42,815 bases of DNA from a virus: positions 1 through 42,815 of the IMG/VR virus record IMGVR_UViG_3300010883_019285; one strand, 5' to 3'. Below, in pieces: positions 34,209-42,815 of the stretch. The first letter of the stretch is position 1, and every line of letters starts with the position of its first letter. A model generated the notes under the pieces. The model was given only the letters and a program-made list of their open reading frames with translations. It searched no databases and was not told the origin of the DNA. Position numbers and translations under genes: made by a program.

Positions 34209-34736
34209 ATGTCAACTGCAAAAAACTTAAGTACTAGTACAACTGTTACATTTAAATCGGTTGGTTCCAAAATAGCTGCGTACAACGAATCACAAAATAC
34301 AGAAGAGATTCAGCTGTTGCCTATCGGTATCCAGACTCCGCTCGAGCTCAATAACGGTGATTTATTTAAAATGCACTATAGGTTAGAAGATCAAATAACA
34401 GATAATTTGAGAAATTTAATAGCTACAAATAAAGGTGAACGGCTAGGGAATCCTGAGTTTGGAACTAATTTAAAAAGAGTACAATATGATGCACCGAACA
34501 AAGAAGATGCGGAAATAGAGATGATGGCTAAGATATCTGGAGCGGTTTCAAAATTTATGCCGTTTGTTACATTGGTTGATTTTACCACAACTATTCTTCC
34601 GCCATCAATGCTTGATGCATCGACAGATACGGAAGGGTATCCTGCGGGAGCTTTACTAGTGCGGATATCATATACGGTTGCGCAATTAGGTTCCGGAACT
34701 AGGGGCTTACAATTAATCTTACCTATGGGGGTTTGA
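34209..34736 (+). CDS. gp25: gp25-like baseplate wedge protein
   Basis: 175 residues. LIATNKGERLGNPEFGTNLK is the GPW/gp25 hallmark. It is preceded by a helix (DLFKMHYRLEDQITDNLRN) and followed by the family's beta strands, ending VRISYTVAQLGSGTRGLQLI. T4 gp25 is about 132 residues, so this has a longer N terminus. It forms part of the wedge core that initiates sheath assembly. It lies immediately before gp6, as in T4-like phages. Confidence 0.9.
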   Translation: MSTAKNLSTSTTVTFKSVGSKIAAYNESQNTEEIQLLPIGIQTPLELNNGDLFKMHYRLEDQITDNLRNLIATNKGERLGNPEFGTNLKRVQYDAPNKEDAEIEMMAKISGAVSKFMPFVTLVDFTTTILPPSMLDASTDTEGYPAGALLVRISYTVAQLGSGTRGLQLILPMGV

Positions 34737-34738
34737 AA

Positions 34739-36559
34739 ATGGCAGATAGTAAATTACAGAGAAGTTATTTAGCTAAAGATTTTGTCGGATTCAGAAATGA
34801 ATTATTAAATCATGCAAAAATATATTTTCCAAATAATATTCAAGATTTTTCCGAGGCTTCTTTAGGGGGTTTGTTTTTAGAAATGGCAGCGTATGTTGGC
34901 GATTCTATGGCGTATTATCTAGATCATCAATTTAATGAATTAAATTATGAAACAGTCGTTGAAACTGCTAATATAGAACAGCATTTGAAAACAGCAGGAG
35001 TACGTATATCTGGAGCCAGTCCAGCCACTTTAAATATTAGCTTTTACATAAAAGCACCAGCGACTATTGGGATATCAGGAGATTATGTACCAGATTCTTC
35101 TACTCTGCCAATATTTAAAAAAGGAACGCAGGTTTCAACCGCAGCGGGCATCAATTTTGAATTAACACATGATTTAGACTTTTCAGAAACAGATTTAGAT
35201 GGTAATTATGCGGCAGAAATACTAAGCTCAAATAGAAGAAATGGAATACCAGAATCATTTTTCATGATACGTGAGGGGTTATGTATATCTGGCAAGTCTG
35301 TTTCTGAAAACACTACTATACCAAACTCTGATGTACCATTTAGGGAGATACAACTTTCTAATTCTTCAGTGAATTCTATCGATGGGGTATATGATACAGA
35401 CGGTAACGAATATTATGAAGTAGAAAGTTTATCGCAAGACACAGTTTTCAAAGCAGTTGCAAATGACAAATATTCTATGGATGGAGTACGGTTTAATCTG
35501 CAGGTTTTAAATGCTGAGAGAAGATATATCGTATCACAGAGCCTGCAGACAAGATCTTCTACAATACAATTTGGTTCCGGATCTCCAACTAGTTTAAACG
35601 ATGATATTATCCCTGATCCTTCTGAAATGGCTTTGCCTTTATTCGGGAAAACAACATTAACCAAGTTTAGTATAGATCCTAACGCTATTTTAAAGTCTAG
35701 AGCTCTAGGGGTATATCCTAAAAACACGGTTATAACGGTTAATTATCGATATGGTGGTGGAGCATCGCATAATGTGCCGGTCGATTCCGCACGAGGGGTC
35801 GTTGGATTAGATATACTGTTTCCTCCTTCATGCTCAATAACAAATAGGAATTCAGTTATCAACAGCATCGATGTTAAAAACTTTGCTGCTGCAACTGGAG
35901 GTGCTAATGCTCCAAGTCTAGCGGAGCTTAAGTCAATGATACCGGCTTCTAGAAGTATGCAAAATAGAATAGTGACTAGACAAGACTTATTGGCTAGACT
36001 GTATACATTGCCAGCTGAATTTGGTAGATTATTTCGCGCTAGTATCGTTAATAACCCTAACAATCCATTGGCTAGTATTCTTCACGTTATTTCTCGAGAT
36101 CGTTTTGGGAAATTGACAAACGCGCCAGATGCTTTAAAACAAAACTTGTCGACTTATTTAAACGAGTTTAGGTTAATATCATCAGCATTAGACATATTAG
36201 ACGCTGATATAATTAATTTTAAGCTAATAATTAATATAATAGTGCGTCCTGGCGTCAATTCAACGGATGTAGCAAATTCTTTAATAAATGAGTTAATAGA
36301 AAAATTTAATATTAGTAATTTCGATATCGGCATGCCAATAATAGAGTCAGAAATAATTAATTTAATACTTAATATAAACGGAGTTCAAGCACTTGACAGT
36401 GTTAATTTCGTAAGTCAAACAGGAACCATTTTGGATCGTCAATATTCGGATACAATATATAATTTTGATTTAGTTAAATCTAATGGAATGTTTTTTATTC
36501 CTCAAAACGCTATATTCGAAATGAAGCATCCAGAATTCGATATTACGGTGAACATCTAA
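34739..36559 (+). CDS. gp6: gp6-like baseplate wedge protein
   Basis: The start is ATG 34739, seven bases after the G run at 34727-34731; TTG 34733 is the upstream alternative and is too close. 606 residues, close to T4 gp6 (660). The N-terminal part has the baseplate_J pattern LGGLFLEMAAYVGDSMAYYL followed by DHQFNELNYETVVETANI, and the C-terminal half the helical-and-beta part with LINELIEKFNISNFDIGMP. gp6 forms the inner baseplate ring with gp25, whose homologue is directly upstream, so the pair is safe. Confidence 0.87.
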   Translation: MADSKLQRSYLAKDFVGFRNELLNHAKIYFPNNIQDFSEASLGGLFLEMAAYVGDSMAYYLDHQFNELNYETVVETANIEQHLKTAGVRISGASPATLNISFYIKAPATIGISGDYVPDSSTLPIFKKGTQVSTAAGINFELTHDLDFSETDLDGNYAAEILSSNRRNGIPESFFMIREGLCISGKSVSENTTIPNSDVPFREIQLSNSSVNSIDGVYDTDGNEYYEVESLSQDTVFKAVANDKYSMDGVRFNLQVLNAERRYIVSQSLQTRSSTIQFGSGSPTSLNDDIIPDPSEMALPLFGKTTLTKFSIDPNAILKSRALGVYPKNTVITVNYRYGGGASHNVPVDSARGVVGLDILFPPSCSITNRNSVINSIDVKNFAAATGGANAPSLAELKSMIPASRSMQNRIVTRQDLLARLYTLPAEFGRLFRASIVNNPNNPLASILHVISRDRFGKLTNAPDALKQNLSTYLNEFRLISSALDILDADIINFKLIINIIVRPGVNSTDVANSLINELIEKFNISNFDIGMPIIESEIINLILNINGVQALDSVNFVSQTGTILDRQYSDTIYNFDLVKSNGMFFIPQNAIFEMKHPEFDITVNI

Positions 36560-38094
36560 TGTATCTTATATTCTCAGCATCAAAAGACAATTATATTACA
36601 AACAAGATAATATCTACATCATTGTCAGCATCAGACGCAAACGTAGGACAGGCTTCTACACTAGATTTATTTAAGTTGTATGACGAGACTAGTTTCTCAG
36701 GTTATACTGGATCTTATGATGCACCAACTGAGTTTTCTAGAATATTGATTGCTTTTAATACAACAGCAATTTCTAGATCAATAAGGCCATATGCTGAATT
36801 AGACGGTTTTAAAGCTTATTTAAGCCTAAAAGATATTAACGGCTCTCAAATAGCGCCCAAAGATTTTAATACTATAGTATATCCACTATCACAAAGCTGG
36901 GATGAGGGTAGAGGAACAGACATATATTCATTTAACGATTTAGGACGATCGAATTGGATGACCGCTAGCTATACTGCGGGAGCGGAAGTTTTGTGGAACA
37001 CCCAAGGCGCTAAATCAGAAGGATATCTAAATGCATCAGATATAGATGTTATAGCTTCAGGATCAATAGCCGGAGGTAGCTCAGAATTCTTGTATTCAAC
37101 TCAGTACTTTGAAAAAGGACACGAAGATTTATTCGTAGATATAACAACACAGCTTTCTGCTACTATGGCTGGCTTTTTACCAGATCAAGGATTTTTAATT
37201 GCATTTTCAGGATCCGAAGAGACCGATTCAAAATCTAGATTTGTTAAAAGATTTGCATCTAGGCATACACGAGATCCCTATTTGAGGCCTTCGATAGTTA
37301 TCGCATATGATGATCACAAGAACGATGCTCGAGATCGTCTAGTTTTTAACACGACAGGATCACTATTTTTAGAAAACAAAACTCTAGGAGCATATTCGAA
37401 TTTATTATCCGGATCAAATAACACAAATATGACAGGATCAGATGTTCTTAGTGTTATTTTCCATACAGGGTCGTATGCTGTGACAGCATCTGGAGGGCAG
37501 TATGATCCTGCTAATAAATACCTTCTAGGCGTTTATACAGCATCTATTAGCTTTGATAGGTTCGTTACTGAAACTGTAGGAGCATCTGCAGGGTTTGATG
37601 AACATATAAACACATCCGGGTCTTTAAGAATGTATGAAAGATGGATGGATGCAGACGAAAGAGTAACTTTTTATACAGGATCATTTAACGTCAATAGTTC
37701 GAATGTTAATGTAGGAACTTCTAGGCCGCAATATAAGTTTTCCGTTACAAATCTCAGAAAAGATTATAAAATTGACGAAACTCATAAGATAGAGTTGTTT
37801 TTGCGAGACGATAAAATTGCGCATAATCCAGTTAGAAAGAATTATTCTTTAAAGTCATTAAAAGTTAATGAAGCATATTATCAAATAAGAGATTTAAAAA
37901 CCGGCCAAAAAGTAATACCTTTTAATGAAACAAATAATTCAACCCGGGTTTCAACAGATATTAATGGTATGCATTTTGAATTTTCAACCACCGGCTTGCC
38001 GGTCGGTAGAGCATATACTGTAGATATTAAAGTTAAATTAGGACAGCAATATTTTATATACGAAACAAAAACTAGTTTTAGGGTTGAATCATAA
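36559..38094 (+). CDS. Beta-rich baseplate/virion protein, possibly with DNRLRE/CBM-like domain
   Basis: 511 residues, TAATG overlap with gp6. The N-terminal ~230 residues read like the DNRLRE/CBM96-type jelly roll: KDNYITNKIISTS, then DANVGQASTLDLFKLYD and EFSRILIAFN, the usual order of that domain. The rest is beta-rich with Tyr/Thr/Ser and a final SLKSLKVNEAYYQIRD region. It may bind carbohydrate or other parts of the baseplate. The domain name is tentative; a baseplate role follows from operon position. No T4 gene was matched. Confidence 0.6.
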   Translation: MYLIFSASKDNYITNKIISTSLSASDANVGQASTLDLFKLYDETSFSGYTGSYDAPTEFSRILIAFNTTAISRSIRPYAELDGFKAYLSLKDINGSQIAPKDFNTIVYPLSQSWDEGRGTDIYSFNDLGRSNWMTASYTAGAEVLWNTQGAKSEGYLNASDIDVIASGSIAGGSSEFLYSTQYFEKGHEDLFVDITTQLSATMAGFLPDQGFLIAFSGSEETDSKSRFVKRFASRHTRDPYLRPSIVIAYDDHKNDARDRLVFNTTGSLFLENKTLGAYSNLLSGSNNTNMTGSDVLSVIFHTGSYAVTASGGQYDPANKYLLGVYTASISFDRFVTETVGASAGFDEHINTSGSLRMYERWMDADERVTFYTGSFNVNSSNVNVGTSRPQYKFSVTNLRKDYKIDETHKIELFLRDDKIAHNPVRKNYSLKSLKVNEAYYQIRDLKTGQKVIPFNETNNSTRVSTDINGMHFEFSTTGLPVGRAYTVDIKVKLGQQYFIYETKTSFRVES

Positions 38095-41000
38095 TGAGCA
38101 GTAACCAATCACTATTTACAAAACTTCCTATAGACAACTCTGATAATGCGTCTATAAAGAATAAGTCGTTAACCAGAAATGATCTTAAAAAAGATTATCC
38201 GAGTACGGAAGCGGGATTAAATTGGGAATATGACAATCCAGATGTTGGAATCAGATCAACTCAGCAATTACTAATAGACTGGTCAGATTTTGCAAATCAC
38301 ACGTTCTTTCATTCTGCAGAAGTAAAAGTTAACGCAGCATACGAACGGTTAATAAACCATTTCCCTTATGATGGATCAGCTGCAGAGGTTTCAGAATTTA
38401 TTAGTGCTTTAAACGGATGGGAAAAGCATGTTTTAGATATATTTCCAAAGTATGTTGGATATTTGAATTTTAATTCTTCAGAATTTATATCAATAAAAGA
38501 CAGTCAGGGGTATCTTTTTCCGGATTTAGCTAAAAAAAACACGCTTCAATCTATATTAGGAAAAGGGACGTCCGACGCAGGTTATACCTTAGAGTGCTTT
38601 ATACATCCGCCTACAGGGTCTTTTAACACAAAGAACCAGGTTATATTTCAGAAGCTATCATCAGATGGCAACACTGGAATAACCTTAGCTTTATCACAGT
38701 CATTAATTTCATCACCAACTATTGAAGTTCATTCATTTTTATCGAGTGGTTCAGACAATAACGTATATACACTTCACACGTCGGCTTCAGTAACCAAGGG
38801 AGAATTTAGTCATATTGCCACGGTGTTTGACAAATCATTAACAAACACACTAAGCATTTTAAAAGACGGCGTGCTGGCTGATACTAGTACAAATAGCTTA
38901 GAAATTAATAACTTAAATTTCATATTATCAGACATTTTGATAGGATCCGGATCAAATCAAGTCACCGGCTCGACAGGATTATATCCATTTGAAAATAGTG
39001 TTTTTTGGGCAGAGGAACCGCTCACTGGTTCTGTCGATGAATTAAGGTTTTGGACTTATCCTAAAAAACACAACGTTATATCTTCATCAATAGCATATTC
39101 AGCTGAAGAAACAGAAGGCTTAGGGTTATATCTTAGATTCAACGAGCCAACTGGATCATATAACAGCAGTAATTTGGTTTTAGATTCTAGTGGAAATGGA
39201 TTGCACGGTTATATAACGAATTATAGCGAAACCGGCGCAACCACCAGGGTAGTTGAGCATCCCCTCCCAATTAGAAACGAAAACCCAGAATTTAATCCAG
39301 TATTGTTTCCAGATTATCCTGCTTTAACTGCTCAGAATGTTTCACTTTTAACAACCGCTAGTAATTATGATGTTATTAATCCTAATTACATTATAAAGTT
39401 AGTTCCAAAACATTATATAGAGGCAGATACCGTACAGCCAGTTGATGCATCAATATTACCTGAATACACGTCATCAGTGTCTGTGCCTGGTGGCGGAAAA
39501 ATGCCATCAAGCCAAATCATAGCTCACTTTTTGTTTATGTGGGCTGCATTTTTCGATGATATAAAACTACATATAGATTCAGTTAAAGATATTAAGTCTT
39601 TGAATTATAAGGATATAAACGGAATTCCAAGTCAGGCAATTAAACAGGTCGCAAAACAGTATGGGTATGATTTACCAAACATGTTTTCAGAAGCGACGCC
39701 AGAACAATTTCATTTAGGAAGAAATTTAAACAAAGACAACGTGTATGCAGAAAAGTCTTTAAAAGACTTGCTTCATTCTATCTGGAGAAGAGTAACAACC
39801 GAAATACCTAGTATTAACCGCGCTAAAGGGACAATCTCATCGATAAGGATGATGTTAAATTCTTTTGGTATCGATGCTGATTCTAACTTTAGAATAAGAG
39901 AATACGGAAATAGCCCAACAAGAACAATACAGAACGCAAGAAAAGAAAAAAAGAAAGCATTAAACTTTATTAACTTTACGACTAGCTCGTTAATGCATAT
40001 GTCGTCTTCAAACCTGTTAGCATATCGCTGGGCACCTGGATATCCATCTGCACATGGAGAACAATTACCGACTTATAACATATCTGGTAACGATTGGACA
40101 GCACATCCTAGACAAGTACCTTTGACTTCTGGTTCTTGGACTTTTGAGGGTAGGTATAAGCTTAACAAGACAACATCATATGCAACACAGAGTTTAGTAA
40201 GACTAGATTTATCGGCATCAGATGGTACCACGTCTCCATTCATGAATGTTTTAGCATATTCCGGAAGCAGCTATTATCCAGAAGAGTACAAGGTTAAAGT
40301 TTTAATGTCAACATCAGGATCAGATACCGCAATTGATTTAGAGTTGCCTTCGATAAACATGTATGAAGGAGATTATTGGCATATTGCGGTGAGTTCGAAG
40401 ATCGCTACAGATAAAGCACTTATGACTTTGTCCGCAACAAACGCAAACGGTTCTAGAGTATATACTAGCAAATCAACATCGTCTTATTACGCTCTAACAG
40501 ACACACATCCGCTTAAATCATATATGAGTACTCCAGGAGCAAGTTCAGCTCCTGCTGACGATCGGACTGAGGACGATATTCCTTTTTTGTCTTTTGGGAA
40601 TTACGCCGGGTATCAAAATAAGCATTTAGGTAGCTCTATACCAACTAATTTCAACGGATCGATTAGTTCTTTAAGGTTTTGGTCAAAAGCGTTAAATAAA
40701 AACGAGATTAAAGATCATGCACTAAATCCTTTTTCTATAGGGTCATCAGATCCAATCGTTAATTCTCCGTTTTTAAAAGTAGATCATCCATCATTAGGCG
40801 TTACAGGGTCTCACGTTAACCCTATAATTAATATCTCGTCTGGGCAAATAAGCGTAAATTCTGGATCTTGGGAAAGATTAAGGATGATAGGAGATGTTAT
40901 TAATAGTAATACATCATCAGATGCATCTGGGGTTGCCAAAATAATAGATTTAAGTAGAAACGCGTACAATTTAGGGATCTCAAACGCTGTGACATCAGCT

Positions 41001-41588
41001 CAAATAATTTCACCGGCATTTGTAAATTATAGTGTTTTAGAAACAAACTGGGATAATCCGACTGTTAGTAACAAGATAAGAGTCAGGTCATTCGAAGATG
41101 AAGATACAGCAGCAGCGCATTCAGCTCATCATGGCACTTTAACAAGAATCGATCCTCGGGAAGTTAACACAGATGATAAAAGATTTTCAATAGAGGCGTC
41201 GGTAGCGCAAGCGCTTAATGAAGATATATCAAGTCTAATATCAGATTTATTTTTCTTAAATAATTCGATCGGATCCCCAGAAATGTTGTATGCTATAAAT
41301 TATCCGGATTTAGATGCGATGGCAGACAAATACTTTAATCGATTAGAAGACAAGGTTGATTTTAAAAATTACTTCGAATTTTTTAAATGGTTTGATTCAA
41401 ACTTTTCTTCAATGATAGAAAAACTGATTCCTTCAACTACCGAATTTTTAGGGATTAATTTCGTTATAGAGAGTCATGTTTTAGAAAGGCATAAATTACA
41501 ATATCAACAAGCTGATGTACATATAGACTTAAGTAGAAGATTAGCGGCAACTTTCGATATCGATTTCCTAGCTCCAATTAGTAGATAA
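38094..41588 (+). CDS. Large baseplate protein with two LamG-like domains
   Basis: 1,164 residues. The first concanavalin A-like/LamG domain is about residues 160-330 (YTLECFIHPPTGSFN, then KLSSDG and LTGSVDELRFWTY, the usual end strand). The second is about 680-880 (SWTFEGRYKL, DYWHIAVSS and FNGSISSLRFWSKAL). Between them lies a helical stretch with AHFLFMWAAFFDD and the ARKEKKKALN turn. It resembles, in size and place, the large wedge proteins of marine T4-like phages (gp7-like in position, but homology not shown). LamG domains bind glycans, so this may contact the host surface. 1-bp overlap upstream. Confidence 0.72.
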   Translation: MSSNQSLFTKLPIDNSDNASIKNKSLTRNDLKKDYPSTEAGLNWEYDNPDVGIRSTQQLLIDWSDFANHTFFHSAEVKVNAAYERLINHFPYDGSAAEVSEFISALNGWEKHVLDIFPKYVGYLNFNSSEFISIKDSQGYLFPDLAKKNTLQSILGKGTSDAGYTLECFIHPPTGSFNTKNQVIFQKLSSDGNTGITLALSQSLISSPTIEVHSFLSSGSDNNVYTLHTSASVTKGEFSHIATVFDKSLTNTLSILKDGVLADTSTNSLEINNLNFILSDILIGSGSNQVTGSTGLYPFENSVFWAEEPLTGSVDELRFWTYPKKHNVISSSIAYSAEETEGLGLYLRFNEPTGSYNSSNLVLDSSGNGLHGYITNYSETGATTRVVEHPLPIRNENPEFNPVLFPDYPALTAQNVSLLTTASNYDVINPNYIIKLVPKHYIEADTVQPVDASILPEYTSSVSVPGGGKMPSSQIIAHFLFMWAAFFDDIKLHIDSVKDIKSLNYKDINGIPSQAIKQVAKQYGYDLPNMFSEATPEQFHLGRNLNKDNVYAEKSLKDLLHSIWRRVTTEIPSINRAKGTISSIRMMLNSFGIDADSNFRIREYGNSPTRTIQNARKEKKKALNFINFTTSSLMHMSSSNLLAYRWAPGYPSAHGEQLPTYNISGNDWTAHPRQVPLTSGSWTFEGRYKLNKTTSYATQSLVRLDLSASDGTTSPFMNVLAYSGSSYYPEEYKVKVLMSTSGSDTAIDLELPSINMYEGDYWHIAVSSKIATDKALMTLSATNANGSRVYTSKSTSSYYALTDTHPLKSYMSTPGASSAPADDRTEDDIPFLSFGNYAGYQNKHLGSSIPTNFNGSISSLRFWSKALNKNEIKDHALNPFSIGSSDPIVNSPFLKVDHPSLGVTGSHVNPIINISSGQISVNSGSWERLRMIGDVINSNTSSDASGVAKIIDLSRNAYNLGISNAVTSAQIISPAFVNYSVLETNWDNPTVSNKIRVRSFEDEDTAAAHSAHHGTLTRIDPREVNTDDKRFSIEASVAQALNEDISSLISDLFFLNNSIGSPEMLYAINYPDLDAMADKYFNRLEDKVDFKNYFEFFKWFDSNFSSMIEKLIPSTTEFLGINFVIESHVLERHKLQYQQADVHIDLSRRLAATFDIDFLAPISR

Positions 41589-41615
41589 CTCAAATTTAAA
41601 TTATAAGGTGTCTTC

Positions 41616-42809
41616 ATGGCAGATCCAACATTAACAAGAAAATATTATTCAGATGCTAGTCGTCGTAAGTCTGGCGCTACAGGTCAAAAAACAGCCGCAA
41701 CATTGGGGTCATTACCCGGTGAAGCATATTCTCAAGGTTATATAACGAATAATTTGTTGGCTAAAAGAAGTATGCTTCCTGTACTAGGACGACAGTCAGA
41801 TTTAAAAAGTGTGTTAACATACCGTGTCGACGATGGTAGCGCTAGTAATAGGACGGTTTTCGCAATAGAGGATTTCCAATCAAACGCGTATTTTTTAGAT
41901 ACAGATAAATTAATTAAGTCAAAATTTAAAGCTAGTTTAGAGCATACTGTGCCAACAACAGATAATTTGCTAGGATTCATACTTCCGGATGGCGACGTAT
42001 TAGAAGCCACACAGGAATTAAAGGATATATTTTTTGATAAAATAAAGCCGGCTTTAGATTTAACAGGGTTTTTAAATTATTCCGGAAACGTTCCAATTCC
42101 TGTTGAATATCAAAACAACTTTAAAAAATACCAGTCTATAGCATTAAGTTACACCGCAAAGCCTCAAGTAACAGTGACATTTCCTGATGGTGGAATAAGA
42201 CAAGAATTTAGTTTTAGGTTGCCAATGGAATCATATGGCTACGGTCAAGAATTCAATCCAGACACAGTTTTTACAGAATTGCAAAAATTCAACGCGATTG
42301 AATTCGTAAGAAGTAGCGCACCGCTAGGAATGTTTCCTGAAACATCAAAGTCACCGTCATATTCAAACGAAAATATATATAATGGGATTATAGAACCTTT
42401 TAATATAAGAGATGAAATATACGGAAAAGAAACATTTGCTGTTGATGATAAAAAACCTGGATCGTTAAGTGGCGATATAACAGATCCTATTGAATTTTCT
42501 TATAGCGTAACAGAAACAACAAAAGGCGCGATAGCGTTGTATGAAGACGTCGCCATACCAAACACAGCAGACGGCTATCTACAAGAAGTATATGTTTCTG
42601 AAACAGTATATAGACCAGACGCGTACGAAGACAGAGATCCATATGATTCAGTTTATGTTGACGAAGAATTAGAAAACGTGCTAATTAGTATGGATGCAAC
42701 ATTAGATGAAGGAGTTTTGTCAGTGCGACACATTGATATGACTGTTGGATTCGACGGAATTTCTAAAGATAGATTTGGGTCCATGGTATACCGTGGGCTG
42801 TTGAGGTAA
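41616..42809 (+). CDS. Virion structural protein of the baseplate operon, unknown family
   Basis: 397 residues, preceded by a weak ribosome site (AAGG at 41606-41609). Start and stop are both in the window, so it is complete. N-terminal basic Ser/Thr-rich segment, middle beta-rich part (TVTFPDGGIRQEFSFRLPME), and an acidic Tyr-rich C-terminal third (VYRPDAYEDRDPYDSVYVDE). No family recognised. It is close to the baseplate genes, so structural by context. Confidence 0.6.
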   Translation: MADPTLTRKYYSDASRRKSGATGQKTAATLGSLPGEAYSQGYITNNLLAKRSMLPVLGRQSDLKSVLTYRVDDGSASNRTVFAIEDFQSNAYFLDTDKLIKSKFKASLEHTVPTTDNLLGFILPDGDVLEATQELKDIFFDKIKPALDLTGFLNYSGNVPIPVEYQNNFKKYQSIALSYTAKPQVTVTFPDGGIRQEFSFRLPMESYGYGQEFNPDTVFTELQKFNAIEFVRSSAPLGMFPETSKSPSYSNENIYNGIIEPFNIRDEIYGKETFAVDDKKPGSLSGDITDPIEFSYSVTETTKGAIALYEDVAIPNTADGYLQEVYVSETVYRPDAYEDRDPYDSVYVDEELENVLISMDATLDEGVLSVRHIDMTVGFDGISKDRFGSMVYRGLLR

Positions 42810-42811
42810 AA

Positions 42812-42815
42812 ATGG
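42812..42815 (+). other. Probable start of the next gene
   Basis: ATG at 42812, with GAGG at 42803-42806 and a five-base gap, follows the upstream stop at once. Only one codon is visible. Confidence 0.4.

Overview
The window looks like part of a large, AT-rich (roughly one third G+C by eye), T4-like contractile-tailed phage. Three things support this: a T4-type late sigma factor (gp55-like), a baseplate block with recognisable spike, gp25-like and gp6-like genes, and a 1,675-residue repeat-built tail fibre. The style of the fibre and of several small conserved proteins resembles marine T4-like phages of the cyanophage/pelagiphage kind. The host cannot be read from this window. Almost everything is on the + strand and tightly packed, with frequent 4-bp ATGA and 1-bp TAATG overlaps. 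The only convincing minus-strand gene is a small sigma-region-4 protein. I saw no tRNA, rRNA, CRISPR array or transposase.

Layout. (1) 1-3312 is a run of host-takeover or physiology genes: the C-terminal part of a PrkA-type serine protein kinase, a small membrane protein, a protein that looks like the apical and intermediate domains of GroEL without the ATPase domain, small unknowns and an H1/Hc1-like histone. A symmetric terminator (3363-3389) separates it from (2) the minus-strand sigma-like gene and the divergent phoH (3721-5049). (3) 5059-10739 holds two small probable virion proteins and the giant tail fibre. (4) 10740-30681 is a 20-kb sugar island. It carries eleven glycosyltransferase-like genes (one a two-domain fusion), a sulfotransferase-like gene, a SAM methyltransferase-like gene, a PIG-L-type deacetylase, four SDR sugar-nucleotide enzymes (including Gmd and a GDP-fucose-synthase relative), a short UDP-sugar dehydrogenase, a DegT-fold enzyme with histidine in place of the catalytic lysine, and an Fe-S PD-(D/E)XK nuclease. 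(5) 30678-42809 returns to phage core: a membrane protein, gp55-like late sigma, spike, gp25-like, gp6-like, a beta-rich structural protein, a protein with two LamG-like domains, and another structural protein.

How it may work together. GDP-mannose 4,6-dehydratase, the His-type DegT enzyme (as in ColD/RfbH 3-dehydratases) and a GDP-fucose-synthase/ColC-like epimerase-reductase are the set needed to turn host GDP-mannose into a GDP-3,6-dideoxyhexose such as GDP-L-colitose. With many transferases, a sulfotransferase and a deacetylase next to the fibre gene, the island could decorate the virion (perhaps the fibre) or remodel the host surface. This is inference from motifs and order. The two exact NATAAATA-type late-promoter candidates, each ending 49 bp before a start codon, fit the presence of a gp55-like sigma factor.

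The strongest leads are the colitose-like pathway, the ATPase-less GroEL-like protein, phage-borne PrkA, the decayed sugar-gene remnants, and a marked excess of the palindrome TCCGGA across the window.
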